Part shown: positions 26,872 through 34,941 of the stretch, piece after piece | Position numbering within the stretch: the stretch's first letter is position 1 | How the letters are laid out: every line of letters starts with the position of its first letter | Assembly: GCA_025964695.1 (NCBI GenBank) | Contig: JAOPYK010000140.1 | Coordinates: forward strand, 1 to 64,000 | Source: Streptosporangiaceae bacterium | Lineage (GTDB): Bacteria > Actinomycetota > Actinomycetes > Streptosporangiales > Streptosporangiaceae | Length of the DNA: 64,000 nucleotides | Direction: 5' to 3' | The notes under the pieces: generated by a model | Databases searched by the model: none | Told to the model about the DNA's origin: nothing | The model's input: the letters and a program-made list of their open reading frames with translations, nothing else | Position numbers and translations under genes: made by a program

Positions 26872-26893
26872 TTATCCACAGGGGTTGTCCACA
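26872..26893 (+). promoter_or_regulatory. Direct pair of DnaA boxes between tadC and the pilin gene
   Basis: TTATCCACA (26872-26880) and TTGTCCACA (26885-26893) in tandem, 4 bases apart, in the 149-bp gap before the pilin-like gene. Confidence 0.5.
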
Positions 26894-27000
26894 GAAGGCG
26901 ATTCATCTGGTAGGCCATGTCCGTTCCGCTCAGGCTTGGCCATGGGGCGAGGTAAGGCGCCCCGGCGCAAGGCGAGAGCCCGATGCGATGGAGGTCGCAG

Positions 27001-27204
27001 ATGCAGATCCACCAGGTGGTCCGTCCGAAGATCGCCCAGCGGTGCCGGATGGCCCGGGACCTTGGCATGTCCACGGCCGAGTACGCGGTCGGAACGGTCG
27101 CGGCTGCGGCCTTTGCTGGTCTGTTGTTCAAGCTGGTCACCAGTCCGGAGGTGAGGCAACTGCTCTTAGGGATCATCAAGAAGGCGCTTCAGCTGGCCGG
27201 GTGA
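27001..27204 (+). CDS. Flp-type pilin-like small membrane protein (DUF4244)
   Basis: 67 aa. A basic N-terminus precedes LGMSTAEYAVGTVAAAAFAGLLFKLV, where Gly before MSTAE followed by a hydrophobic helix resembles a Flp prepilin cleavage site (G|xxxxE). The C-terminus is a short amphipathic helix. Processing by a TadV-type peptidase and assembly into a pilus is the likely fate; no peptidase gene is in the window. ATG 27001 follows GGAGGTCGCAG. The 149-bp gap before it and the DnaA boxes there suggest its own promoter. Confidence 0.88.
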   Translation: MQIHQVVRPKIAQRCRMARDLGMSTAEYAVGTVAAAAFAGLLFKLVTSPEVRQLLLGIIKKALQLAG

Positions 27205-27208
27205 GGGG

Positions 27209-27619
27209 ATGCCCGGCAGGCCGCGCCCGGCCGATGGCGGGTCGGTGACCGTCGAGATCGCGGTCGCGCTGCCCGCGCTGATGCTGGTCACCGTGGCGGC
27301 ACTCTGGGGTATCACGACCGCATCCGCACAGATCGCGTGTGTCGACGCGGTAAGAGCCGGGGCACGAGCCGCCGCGCGGGGCGAGCCGCTGCCCGTCGTA
27401 CGGGCGGTCGTGGAACGGTCGGCTCCGTCCGGTGCGAGAGCCGAGGTTCATCAGGGACGGGACACCACCACGGTCGCCGTCCAGGTCTCCCTGCGGCCGC
27501 CCGCTCTCACAGGGTTCCCGGCTCTCATCGTCCGGGCGCATGCCCTGGCGGCAACGGAGCCAGGGGTAGTAGGTGTCCCGGCGTGGCGCGCCGGCCGGGC
27601 TGAGGGGGTGAACCTGTGA
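27209..27619 (+). CDS. TadE-family minor pseudopilin
   Basis: 136 aa. The N-terminal segment DGGSVTVEIAVALPALMLVTVAAL has the TadE signature of a short leader, Glu at +5 and a hydrophobic helix. The rest is an extracytoplasmic domain with DAVRAGARAAARGE. It starts with ATG 27209, 4 bp after the pilin stop, with a GTGAGGGG site inside the pilin gene end. Its own stop overlaps the next start. Confidence 0.9.
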   Translation: MPGRPRPADGGSVTVEIAVALPALMLVTVAALWGITTASAQIACVDAVRAGARAAARGEPLPVVRAVVERSAPSGARAEVHQGRDTTTVAVQVSLRPPALTGFPALIVRAHALAATEPGVVGVPAWRAGRAEGVNL

Positions 27620-28674
27620 GCGCCGCCTGCCGAGCCTCTCCTCGCTCGGGTGGAGGAGGCTCGGCGGGCGGTGGTCGGCGAACCCTCCGGTCACGCCTTC
27701 GGGCTCATGGTGAGGGCCGGCTGCCGGATGAGGGCTCCGGCACGATCTGGGTCATGGGCCTGATGGCGGTGATCTGGCTCGTCGCGATCACCACGATGGT
27801 CGCCGGTGGTGTGCGCGCCGCCCGTCATCGGGCGCACGCCTCGGCGGACGGGGCCGCCTTGGCCGCCGCGGCGCACGCGGCGGAGGGTCCTGCCGTGGCC
27901 TGCCGGATCGCAGCCGCCGTTGCGACCGGCACGGGAGCTCGGCTGACCGGCTGCGTCCTTAAGACTGGACCGGAAGCGACTGGACCGGAAGTGACTGGAC
28001 CGGAAGCGACTGGACCGGAAGCGACTGGACCGGATGGGTTGGGGCACGGCCGAACCGGCGGGGCTGAAAGCGGACAGAGCGAGATGCGAAAGGGTGCCTT
28101 GGTACCGAGCGCGCTCAGAGACGGCGAGCTCAGAGACGGCGGCGTCTGGCAGGGCGGAAGTCAGCAGAGTGGGACCGGACTGGGCCGAACGAGACAGACC
28201 GAGACTGGCAGGGATCGCGCCGGACGGCCTGGGGTGGGACAGGATGGCACCGGACCGGCCGGGCCGGGACAGGCGGGAAACGGACAAGGGGGAGGACAGC
28301 TGGCCGACGTGTCGGTGGTGGTGACCTACCGTGGGCCCGCGTGGCTGGGCGCCCTCCAGATCCCGGCCCGAGCCATAGCGGCTCCCGTGACGTTAGATCC
28401 CGTCGGTCAGGTTCCGCCACCTATCGGGCATCTTCCTGGACCTTCACCCGTAACCTGCGCGCCGGACATTCGTTGTACACAGCGTCAATATAGTGAGCGA
28501 TGGTTTGTACGCAGAGTGACATCAAGGACGGTCTGCCAGACCAATACCTTCGTTCGTCATCTTCCTGTTAAGTACCCCCATCAACTGGGTCATATACGCT
28601 GCCGTAAGCGCAGAGGTACCAGTGGACGCTTCGGCATCTCCGATGGTCGCCCGGAACTGACCGCACTGGACTAA
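27616..28674 (+). CDS. TadE/G-like pilus protein (Rv3654c family) with repeat insertion and run-on C-terminus
   Basis: 352 aa as read, versus roughly 110-150 for the family. The conserved N-part is intact: DEGSGTIWVMGLMAVIWLVAITTMVAGGVRAARHRAHASADGAAL is family-like. A Gly/Thr/Arg-rich segment of about 115 residues (from about 27960) then splits the domain before its last strand, LADVSVVVTY through ARAIAAPV (to about 28392). It includes a 15-bp minisatellite. After 28392 the frame runs on about 90 codons with poor codon bias into the next promoter region, so the original stop may have been lost by a small indel. GTG 27616 overlaps the tadE TGA. Confidence 0.75.
   Translation: MSAACRASPRSGGGGSAGGGRRTLRSRLRAHGEGRLPDEGSGTIWVMGLMAVIWLVAITTMVAGGVRAARHRAHASADGAALAAAAHAAEGPAVACRIAAAVATGTGARLTGCVLKTGPEATGPEVTGPEATGPEATGPDGLGHGRTGGAESGQSEMRKGALVPSALRDGELRDGGVWQGGSQQSGTGLGRTRQTETGRDRAGRPGVGQDGTGPAGPGQAGNGQGGGQLADVSVVVTYRGPAWLGALQIPARAIAAPVTLDPVGQVPPPIGHLPGPSPVTCAPDIRCTQRQYSERWFVRRVTSRTVCQTNTFVRHLPVKYPHQLGHIRCRKRRGTSGRFGISDGRPELTALD
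27963..28037 (+). repeat. 15-bp tandem repeat, five copies, in-frame
   Basis: Unit GACTGGACCGGAAGC repeated at 27963, 27978, 27993, 28008 and 28023, the second and last copies slightly changed. It encodes TGPEA/TGPEV pentapeptides in the TadE/G-like gene. Confidence 0.92.
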
Positions 28675-28713
28675 AGCGCTGCGAGGCAACACCGCGACGA
28701 AGGGATTGGCGCT

Positions 28714-30351
28714 GTGACGAGGATTCGCAAGCTCGGTGCATTGGCGCTGGCGACGCCACTGGCGATGGGCTTCACGATCCTTGGTGCACCGCTGCCGGCT
28801 CAGGCCGCCGCCGCCGGCATCACCAGCCCGGCCAGTGGCGCAGTGATCACTCACGGCCCGAACGTGACCGTGAGCGCGACCGCTCCCTTCCTGGGCGGAA
28901 CGCTCTACGTATTTCCGCCGGTGGGCGAGTCCGTACGAGTGGCGAGCGGCAACGCTGGGGCGAAGCTGAGCGGCAGCGTTCCCATCCCCCGTAACGGCCG
29001 CTATCGAATTGAACTGCAAGGGGTCGGCGGCAGCAACCGGACGTTCTCCGTTCGAGTGCCTCCGGCCGCGCCGGGTGGTCTGTCGGCCACCGTGTCCGGC
29101 AAGAAGCTCACCGTGCAGTGGAACCTGGGCCTGGAGGACGACCTCACCGGCTACAGCGTCACCGCCGCGGGCAAGTCGCGCAACCTCGGGACCTCCTGCC
29201 CGGGCAGCATCTGCTCTGCCTCGTTCACTCTCGCGTCCAACACCGCCGGTTCGGTGAATGTCGGCGTGCGGGCCAAGCGTTCGACCGGTACCGGGGGCAC
29301 GGTGGCCTCGGGCATCTCGCAGACGAGCGTCAACGTCGGTGGTGGCGGTGGTGGCAGCGGTGGTGGCGGGACCACGCCCACCATGCCCAACTACACCAAC
29401 CCGAGCGGCAACAACACTCCGCTGACCCCGATCAACCCCAACTCCGGGCTCAACCTGCCGACCGTGGCACCCGACGGGTCGACCCCCGGGTTCGTCTACC
29501 CGACCCCGCCGCCCGAGGTGGCGACCCAGAACCAGGTCTCGCCGAAGGCCAAGCCCGTCGCGGAGGTCAGCCGCATGGCGTGGGGCCGCAGCCTGGCCCT
29601 CGCGCTGATCCTGCTCGTGTGCGCCGCACACCTCGGCACCTGGACGCGACGTCTCCGGTTCGCCCAGGCCGGCCTGGGGGCGGCCCGCGGCCGGCTGGGA
29701 CGCAAGGGCGGTGGTAAGGCCAGGGTCAAGACCGCGCATGAGCGCATCGCCCAGGCGGAGGCCCTCGCCAAGACCGGCACCCTCACCAAGGCCGACATCC
29801 TGGGCAAGGCGGCGGCCGCCGCACGGCCGTCGAAGGCCGGCGCCGCCGACAAGTCGGGAGCCAAGCAGCCGGAGGGCCGCGCAAAGGGCAGGTCCAAGAT
29901 CAGGTCGACGGCAGGACGGCCCAACGGATCCGGTGACCCCTCGGCCGCCACGGCCGCGGACGCCCTCACCGAGGTCACCCAAACCGGAACCACCGCCCAA
30001 ACCGCAACCACCGCCGAGGCCGGGATCGGGATCGGGATCGATCGGCCGGTCAGGGACTACCGTGACGCGCCCGCCGAGGGCAATCAGGTCGAAGAGGCGA
30101 TGGCGGTGCTGACCGGCCTGGCCACCAGGACCGACCTCGGCACCTCGCCGCTCGCGGGAACGCCGACGATCGCCGAGTCCGCCTCCCGGCCCGCCAAGTC
30201 CGTCGTCCCGCCCATCCAGCCGCTGGACCGGCCGGCCACCGCGGCCTTTGGCGAAGGCACCGAGGACAGCTCTATGACTGCTGCCCACGCCGAAGGCGAG
30301 GACCGCAGGCCCTCCAGGAAAGCGCGGCGCGGCCGCCGCCGCGCGAAGTAG
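28714..30351 (+). CDS. Exported, membrane-anchored Ig/FnIII-like protein at the tad locus
   Basis: 545 aa, not recognised as a named family. A Sec signal peptide ends near residue 32 (PLPAQA). Two beta-rich modules follow (about 35-205); the second, AAPGGLSATVSGKKLTVQW, looks FnIII-like. A GGGGGGSGGGG linker (about 209-219), an Asn/Pro-rich stretch and one membrane helix (about 292-308) come next. The 235-residue cytoplasmic tail is Ala/Lys/Thr-rich and ends in a highly basic RRPSRKARRGRRRAK cluster. GTG 28714 has a weak AGGGA upstream. Its place right after the tad operon suggests a surface or anchoring role; no enzyme motif is seen. Confidence 0.85.
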   Translation: MTRIRKLGALALATPLAMGFTILGAPLPAQAAAAGITSPASGAVITHGPNVTVSATAPFLGGTLYVFPPVGESVRVASGNAGAKLSGSVPIPRNGRYRIELQGVGGSNRTFSVRVPPAAPGGLSATVSGKKLTVQWNLGLEDDLTGYSVTAAGKSRNLGTSCPGSICSASFTLASNTAGSVNVGVRAKRSTGTGGTVASGISQTSVNVGGGGGGSGGGGTTPTMPNYTNPSGNNTPLTPINPNSGLNLPTVAPDGSTPGFVYPTPPPEVATQNQVSPKAKPVAEVSRMAWGRSLALALILLVCAAHLGTWTRRLRFAQAGLGAARGRLGRKGGGKARVKTAHERIAQAEALAKTGTLTKADILGKAAAAARPSKAGAADKSGAKQPEGRAKGRSKIRSTAGRPNGSGDPSAATAADALTEVTQTGTTAQTATTAEAGIGIGIDRPVRDYRDAPAEGNQVEEAMAVLTGLATRTDLGTSPLAGTPTIAESASRPAKSVVPPIQPLDRPATAAFGEGTEDSSMTAAHAEGEDRRPSRKARRGRRRAK

Positions 30352-30502
30352 GAGCCCGACCGGCGATGACGCCGTAGCCGGTGAGGTCAGTCCTCCAGGC
30401 CCGGGTTCCATTGCGCGGTGAGCTTCTCGCCTGACATGGGCGAGGGAACCATGAACCGACGATGCCCCGGCCACGGTAGGACGGCCCGACCGCGGCATCG
30501 GC

Positions 30503-30949
30503 TCAGCCGGAGGTGAGCATGGGGTGGGAAGGGAGCTGAGGAGGGGCGCCGTTCTCGGAGCGGGCGTGCTCCAGCGCACGCTGTAGACGGCGCTTCTCCA
30601 GCTCCAGCGTGTGCATGGACTGCTCATGCTCGTCACGCAGGTCGCGCAGCTCCTGGCGGAGCCGGAAAGCACGTCCGATCCCGAAGAACGCGATCATGAT
30701 TCCGGTCATGAAGATGATGGCCACCGCGGCGCCGGCGGCGAAGATCTGCCATTGGCTGGTGAGGCCGGGTACGACCTTGCCGAACAGGGTGAGCGAGGCG
30801 GGAGAGGTGTTGTCCACGACGACACCTACGGCTGCGATGGTGGCCGCCGCGGCCACTATGAGTCCAAGGAAAATCAACGGAATGTCTCCTTTCCGGTAGC
30901 GGGGTTCCGGAAGATCTTCCGGAGACTGTGACACAGACAGGCCGCTCAT
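30503..30949 (-). CDS. Two-helix membrane protein with C-terminal coiled coil
   Basis: 148 aa, not recognised. A short N-terminal tail, membrane helices at about 24-45 and 65-90, then a heptad-rich basic/acidic helix (RLRQELRDLRDEHEQSM and on, about 95-130) that should form a coiled coil in the cytoplasm. ATG 30949 overlaps the helicase stop (ATGA), so it is co-translated with the helicase. This layout resembles small LapA/DUF1049-like proteins but the match is weak. Confidence 0.75.
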   Translation of the reverse strand: MSGLSVSQSPEDLPEPRYRKGDIPLIFLGLIVAAAATIAAVGVVVDNTSPASLTLFGKVVPGLTSQWQIFAAGAAVAIIFMTGIMIAFFGIGRAFRLRQELRDLRDEHEQSMHTLELEKRRLQRALEHARSENGAPPQLPSHPMLTSG

Positions 30950-33312
30950 TTCCCGGCGTTCGGGACATTTTCCAGGAGCTCGGCGAGCAGGTCGAGCGCG
31001 CCCGACTTGTCCAGAGGCTCATTGCCGTTGCCGCACTTGGGCGACTGGATACAGGACGGGCAGCCGGTCTCGCATTCGCAGGACCTGATCGCCTCACGGG
31101 TGGCCCGCAGCCAGGTGGCCGCACCGGAGTAACCACGTTCGGCGAACCCCGCACCACCTTCGTGCCCGTCGTACACGAAGACGGTCAGCAGTCCGGTGTC
31201 CGGGTGCAACGGGGTGGAGACCCCGCCGATGTCCCAGCGGTCACAGGTGGCGAACAGCGGCAGCAGGCCGATCGAGGCATGCTCGGCCGCGTGCGCTGCC
31301 CCGGCCACGTCCAGGTCGCGCGGCACCTCGGGCAGGGTCCACCACACGGCACGGGTACGCAGGGTGCGCGGCGGCAGGTCCAGTGGTTTCTCCCCGAGCA
31401 CCTCTCCGCTCGGCAGCCTGCGCATCTGATACGCGACGACCTGACGGGTGACCTCGACCGTGCCGAAGCAGAGCGTCGCCGCGCCCCAGGAGGACGACCG
31501 GAGCCTCTCCAGGATCCGGATGTCGGTGACATCACGCGCCGTCGTGGAGTAGTCCGGCTCCGCGGCCGCCACCAGTGCCACCGAGTCGTCCAGATCGAGT
31601 GTCTGAACGAGGTACGACTCGCCCTGATGGATGTACACAGCACCCTCGTGCACCGTCGCGTGCGCCGACGATTCGTCCACGGTGCCCAGCAGCCGGCCCG
31701 TACCGGCCTCCACGACCTGGATCGGCGCGCCGCCGGCGCCCCGGATGTCGGCGAGGTCGCCCGCCCGGTCCCTGCGCGCCCAGTACCACCCGGTCGGCCG
31801 CCGGCGCAGCAACCCGCGCCGCACCAGATCCGGCAGCACGTCGGACGCCGAGGGACCGAACAGGGTGAGATCGGCGTCGGTCAGTGGCAGCTCGGCGGCC
31901 GCGGCGCACAGGTGGGGTTCCAGGACGTACGGGTTGTCGGGATCCAGCACGGTCGACTCCACCGGCGTACCGAAGATGGCCGAGGGATGGTGCACGAGAT
32001 AGGTGTCGAGCGGGTCGTCACGGGCCACCAGGATGGCCAGTGCGTCCTGGCCGGCCCGGCCGGCCCGCCCGGCCTGCTGCCACAGCGAGGCCCGGGTGCC
32101 CGGCCATCCGCACACCAGGACGGCGTCCAGTCCGGAGACGTCCACACCGAGCTCGAGCGCGTTGGTCGTGGCCAGGCCGGCCAGCGAGCGGGAGCGCAGC
32201 GCGGCCTCCAGCGCACGCCGCTCCTCCGGCAGATAGCCGGCCCGGTAGGCGGCGACCTGGTCGGCCAGTTCGGGCGCGACCTCAGCCAGCGCGCGCTTGG
32301 CCGCCAGCGACACTGACTCGGCCCCGCGCCGGGATCGTACGAAGGCGAGCGTCTGCACGCCTTCGACCACCAGGTCGGCCAGCAGGCCGGCGGCCTCGGC
32401 GGTGGCGCTGCGGCGGACCGGGGCGCCGTGTTCGCCGTGCAGCGCGGTCAGCAGCGGCGGCTCCCACAGCACGAAGGCGGTGGCACCGTGCGGGGAGGCG
32501 TCCTCGGCCACGGCGGTGACCGGTAGCCCGGTCAGCTTGCCGGCCGCCACCGCCGGGTCGGCGGTGGTCGCGGAGGCGAGGATGAACACCGGTGAGCTGC
32601 CGTACCGCGCGCAGATCCGGCGCAGCCGGCGCAGCACCTGTGCGACGTGAGAGCCGAACACCCCGCGGTAGCCGTGCGCCTCATCGATGATCACGTATTG
32701 CAGGCGGCGCAGGAACGCGGACCAGCGGCCATGTCCGGGCAACATCGAGCGATGCAGCATGTCCGGATTGGTGAGCACGTAGTTGGCGTGCTGCCGTACC
32801 CAGCCGCGATCGTCGGGAGGGGTGTCGCCGTCGTACGTCGCCGCGCGCACCTGCGTCAGCCGCAAGTACCGGATCGCCCGGAGCTGATCGGCGGCGAGCG
32901 CCTTGGTCGGCGACAGATAGAGCACGGTCCCGCCACGGGATCCTGGCGCCTCGCCCTCGAGAATCGCCGCGATGGACGGCATGAGATAACCGAGCGACTT
33001 GCCCGAGGCCGTTCCTGTGGCGATGATCACAGAATCGCCGGCTCGGGCGTGTTCCGCCGCCGATACCTGATGGTTCCAGGGAGCCTCGATACCGGCCGTG
33101 CCCAGCCGGTCGACCAGCGCCTGCGGCACCCAGCCGGGCCACTCGTCCTGGCGGCCCTGACGTGCGGGGACGAACTCCACATGGGTGATCTGCTCACGTC
33201 GCGACGGATCGGCGAGCAGCCTGGCCAGCGCCCTATGCGGCGGCGGGTCGGAGGCTCCTGCGGGGGTGCGGGGAGAAGGCGGCGAGGAAGTCACAGGTTT
33301 CCAGTCTGACAT
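30946..33312 (-). CDS. DEAD/DEAH-box helicase with DUF1998 zinc region (Hrq1/YprA type)
   Basis: 788 aa. N-terminal domain 1 has a Q-motif region PWNHQ, Walker A ATGTASGKS, PTKAL, TNPDMLH, Walker B DEAH and SATT. Domain 2 has SRRGAE, ATNALELGVD and QQAGRAGRAGQ. The C-terminal DUF1998-type part ends with CECETGCPSC and a further Cys, a putative zinc or Fe-S site. Orthologue by order of Rv3649 and of the helicase adjoining bldG in Streptomyces; related Hrq1 and MrfA helicases act in DNA-crosslink repair (known for those). ATG 33312 is chosen; an earlier in-frame codon at 33363 is less likely. Confidence 0.93.
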   Translation of the reverse strand: MSDWKPVTSSPPSPRTPAGASDPPPHRALARLLADPSRREQITHVEFVPARQGRQDEWPGWVPQALVDRLGTAGIEAPWNHQVSAAEHARAGDSVIIATGTASGKSLGYLMPSIAAILEGEAPGSRGGTVLYLSPTKALAADQLRAIRYLRLTQVRAATYDGDTPPDDRGWVRQHANYVLTNPDMLHRSMLPGHGRWSAFLRRLQYVIIDEAHGYRGVFGSHVAQVLRRLRRICARYGSSPVFILASATTADPAVAAGKLTGLPVTAVAEDASPHGATAFVLWEPPLLTALHGEHGAPVRRSATAEAAGLLADLVVEGVQTLAFVRSRRGAESVSLAAKRALAEVAPELADQVAAYRAGYLPEERRALEAALRSRSLAGLATTNALELGVDVSGLDAVLVCGWPGTRASLWQQAGRAGRAGQDALAILVARDDPLDTYLVHHPSAIFGTPVESTVLDPDNPYVLEPHLCAAAAELPLTDADLTLFGPSASDVLPDLVRRGLLRRRPTGWYWARRDRAGDLADIRGAGGAPIQVVEAGTGRLLGTVDESSAHATVHEGAVYIHQGESYLVQTLDLDDSVALVAAAEPDYSTTARDVTDIRILERLRSSSWGAATLCFGTVEVTRQVVAYQMRRLPSGEVLGEKPLDLPPRTLRTRAVWWTLPEVPRDLDVAGAAHAAEHASIGLLPLFATCDRWDIGGVSTPLHPDTGLLTVFVYDGHEGGAGFAERGYSGAATWLRATREAIRSCECETGCPSCIQSPKCGNGNEPLDKSGALDLLAELLENVPNAGK

Positions 33313-33511
33313 CCGGGGCACGACAAGTAGACACGTCCTGGTGTCGGACGGTAGACCCCCCATGTTCCGGAACGGCGGAGCACCAGGTCAGGCCGACGGA
33401 GCCAACGCCTCCTGACGGGGATTTCGTGGGTATGTGGCGCCGGAGCGTGGTTGAATCATGGCGGGGTTCCGTTGCCCCCCGGACCATTCGCGGCACGGCG
33501 CAGGAGGATAT

Positions 33512-33865
33512 GTGGACCTGAAGGTGAACGACTACACCACCGAAGATGGCCTGACCGTCATCAACGTGGAAGGAGAGATCGACGTCTATACGGCGCCGAA
33601 GCTCCGTGAGAAGCTCATCGACCTGGTCAACAAGGGCAAGTTCCACCTCCTCGTTGACATGGAGAAGGTCGAGTTCCTTGATTCCACGGGCCTCGGCGTT
33701 CTGGTCGGTGGACTCAAGCGAGTCCGCGCGCACGATGGGTCACTCGAACTCGTCTGCACACAGGAGCGTATTCTGAAGATCTTCCGGATCACCGGGCTTA
33801 CCAAGGTGTTCGGGATCCATGACTCGATCGAGGAAGCGCGGGAGAAGCGCAAGAACCAGAAGTGA
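33512..33865 (+). CDS. bldG: Anti-sigma factor antagonist BldG (STAS domain)
   Basis: 117 aa. [13 protein letters not shown] (19-33), the phosphorylation-site loop [13 protein letters not shown] with Ser58, and [16 protein letters not shown] are nearly identical in pattern to Streptomyces BldG. STAS antagonists bind and titrate an anti-sigma kinase when the Ser is unphosphorylated. GTG 33512 has AGGAGG 5 nt upstream. It is followed at 97 bp by its likely partner anti-sigma gene and is divergent from the helicase, the same order as in S. coelicolor, where bldG is required for development and antibiotic production. Confidence 0.96.
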   Translation: MDLKVNDYTTEDGLTVINVEGEIDVYTAPKLREKLIDLVNKGKFHLLVDMEKVEFLDSTGLGVLVGGLKRVRAHDGSLELVCTQERILKIFRITGLTKVFGIHDSIEEAREKRKNQK

Positions 33866-33962
33866 GGAACGGCAGGGGCGAACCCCTCTGCTTCAGGGGC
33901 CGGAAACGGTCTCCAGCCAACCTCCGGAAGGAAACGGCGTTCTCCCCGAGATGACCCATCAC

Positions 33963-34433
33963 ATGGCGACTGTCGAGCTCTCTTTCAGTGCACTCCCGGT
34001 GCATGTCCGTACGGCCCGTCTGATCGTGACGGCCGTAGCTCGCCGCAGCGGTGTCCCAGAGGCACTGCTGGACGAGGTGCGGCTTGCGGTCGGCGAGGCG
34101 TGCTCCCGTGCCGTCGAGGCACACCTGGAGCACTGCCCGGACGAGCCCGTACGGCTGGAGATGATCGACGGCAAACGCCGGTTCGAAGTCATCGTGAGCG
34201 ACTCCGTACCGGGTGACGACGCGGCCGGCACACTGTCGGCCGAGTCGTCGCCCGGTCAGGACCCACCGGGTGAGTCACGGCCCGGTGAGGAGGACTGGCA
34301 GGAACTGAGCTTGGCCGGGCTGGGTGACGGGGCCGGGGATCTGGGGCTCGCCGTCATAGCGGGCCTCGCTGACGACGTCGTCGTCTCCTCGACCCCCAAG
34401 GGGGTTCAGATCAGGATGAGCTGGCCGAAATAG
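33963..34433 (+). CDS. RsbW-like anti-sigma factor, BldG partner
   Basis: 156 aa. GHKL-ATPase fold with LLDEVRLAVGEACSRAV (N-box) and a G-box-like GDLGLAVIAGLADDV. The N-box Asn that coordinates Mg is Arg here, so ATP use is doubtful. An acidic Pro/Gly/Ser insertion (about 85-115) interrupts the domain. The orthologue adjacent to bldG in Streptomyces (SCO3548) is a putative anti-sigma factor reported to bind BldG. ATG 33963 starts the conserved MATVELSFSALPVHVRTARL; ATG 33951 is an alternative. A terminator follows at 16 bp. Confidence 0.9.
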   Translation: MATVELSFSALPVHVRTARLIVTAVARRSGVPEALLDEVRLAVGEACSRAVEAHLEHCPDEPVRLEMIDGKRRFEVIVSDSVPGDDAAGTLSAESSPGQDPPGESRPGEEDWQELSLAGLGDGAGDLGLAVIAGLADDVVVSSTPKGVQIRMSWPK

Positions 34434-34448
34434 AGTTCCGGACAGCTC

Positions 34449-34475
34449 AAGCCCCGCCGCGTGCGGGGTTTTTCC
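34449..34475 (+). terminator. Rho-independent terminator of the bldG operon
   Basis: CCCCGC/GCGGGG stem with flanking A/T pairs and a TTTTT tract (34469-34473), a classical intrinsic terminator. Confidence 0.85.
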
Positions 34476-34941
34476 ATGTCCGTTCGGGCCAAAGGGGCCG
34501 AAGGGACTAGAGGGGCGAGTGGGACACGCCGACGATGGCCCGGCTGAGAGCGTTCAGCTGATCGTCTAGACCCGCCGACCGGTTTCGGTCTGACTAGATC
34601 TTTAATTAGAGTCGTTAGTTAATAGGTGGCCCCGAAGGGGTGGGGCAATGCACCGCAGCCCACATCGAAGATCTGATTTCGGTCAAGAGGGATCTTGGCC
34701 GCCAGTTCACCCGCCTGACCTGGGGCGATACCTGCTCTTGGTGCTTTCTGGGGGAAATCCTGACGTACAGGCCCTGCGGCCTGCACGCCATTGGCATGCG
34801 GAAGCCAGAAGGCTTCTCATTGAGGCGTGGCCTGCGTAGACTCCCGGCACTGCAGTGCCCCGACCGAATAGGCCATGACGGCCATCCTCCGGGTGGCCAT
34901 TGGTCCCGAGGCCACTTGACAGCACGCATCGAGGAGGACGG
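34476..34941 (+). other. Long 5' leader/intergenic region of hppA with serial hairpins
   Basis: About 465 bases without a convincing gene. An A+T-rich patch (34595-34625, TTTAATTAGAG...TTAGTTAATA) may hold the promoter. After it come four compact hairpins: CCCC-GAA-GGGG (34630-34640), 6-bp stem with CTGC loop (34768-34783), 6-bp stem with AGAA loop (34801-34816) and GGCAC-TGCA-GTGCC (34846-34859). Further GGCCA/TGGCC pairing occurs near 34872-34900. This looks like a structured untranslated leader of hppA. Confidence 0.45.

Noticed and set aside
28522-30672. 716-codon open frame on the minus strand opposite the exported protein
   Set aside because: Repetitive Gly/Ala/Arg translation without domains; the plus strand has signal peptide, membrane helix and codon bias.
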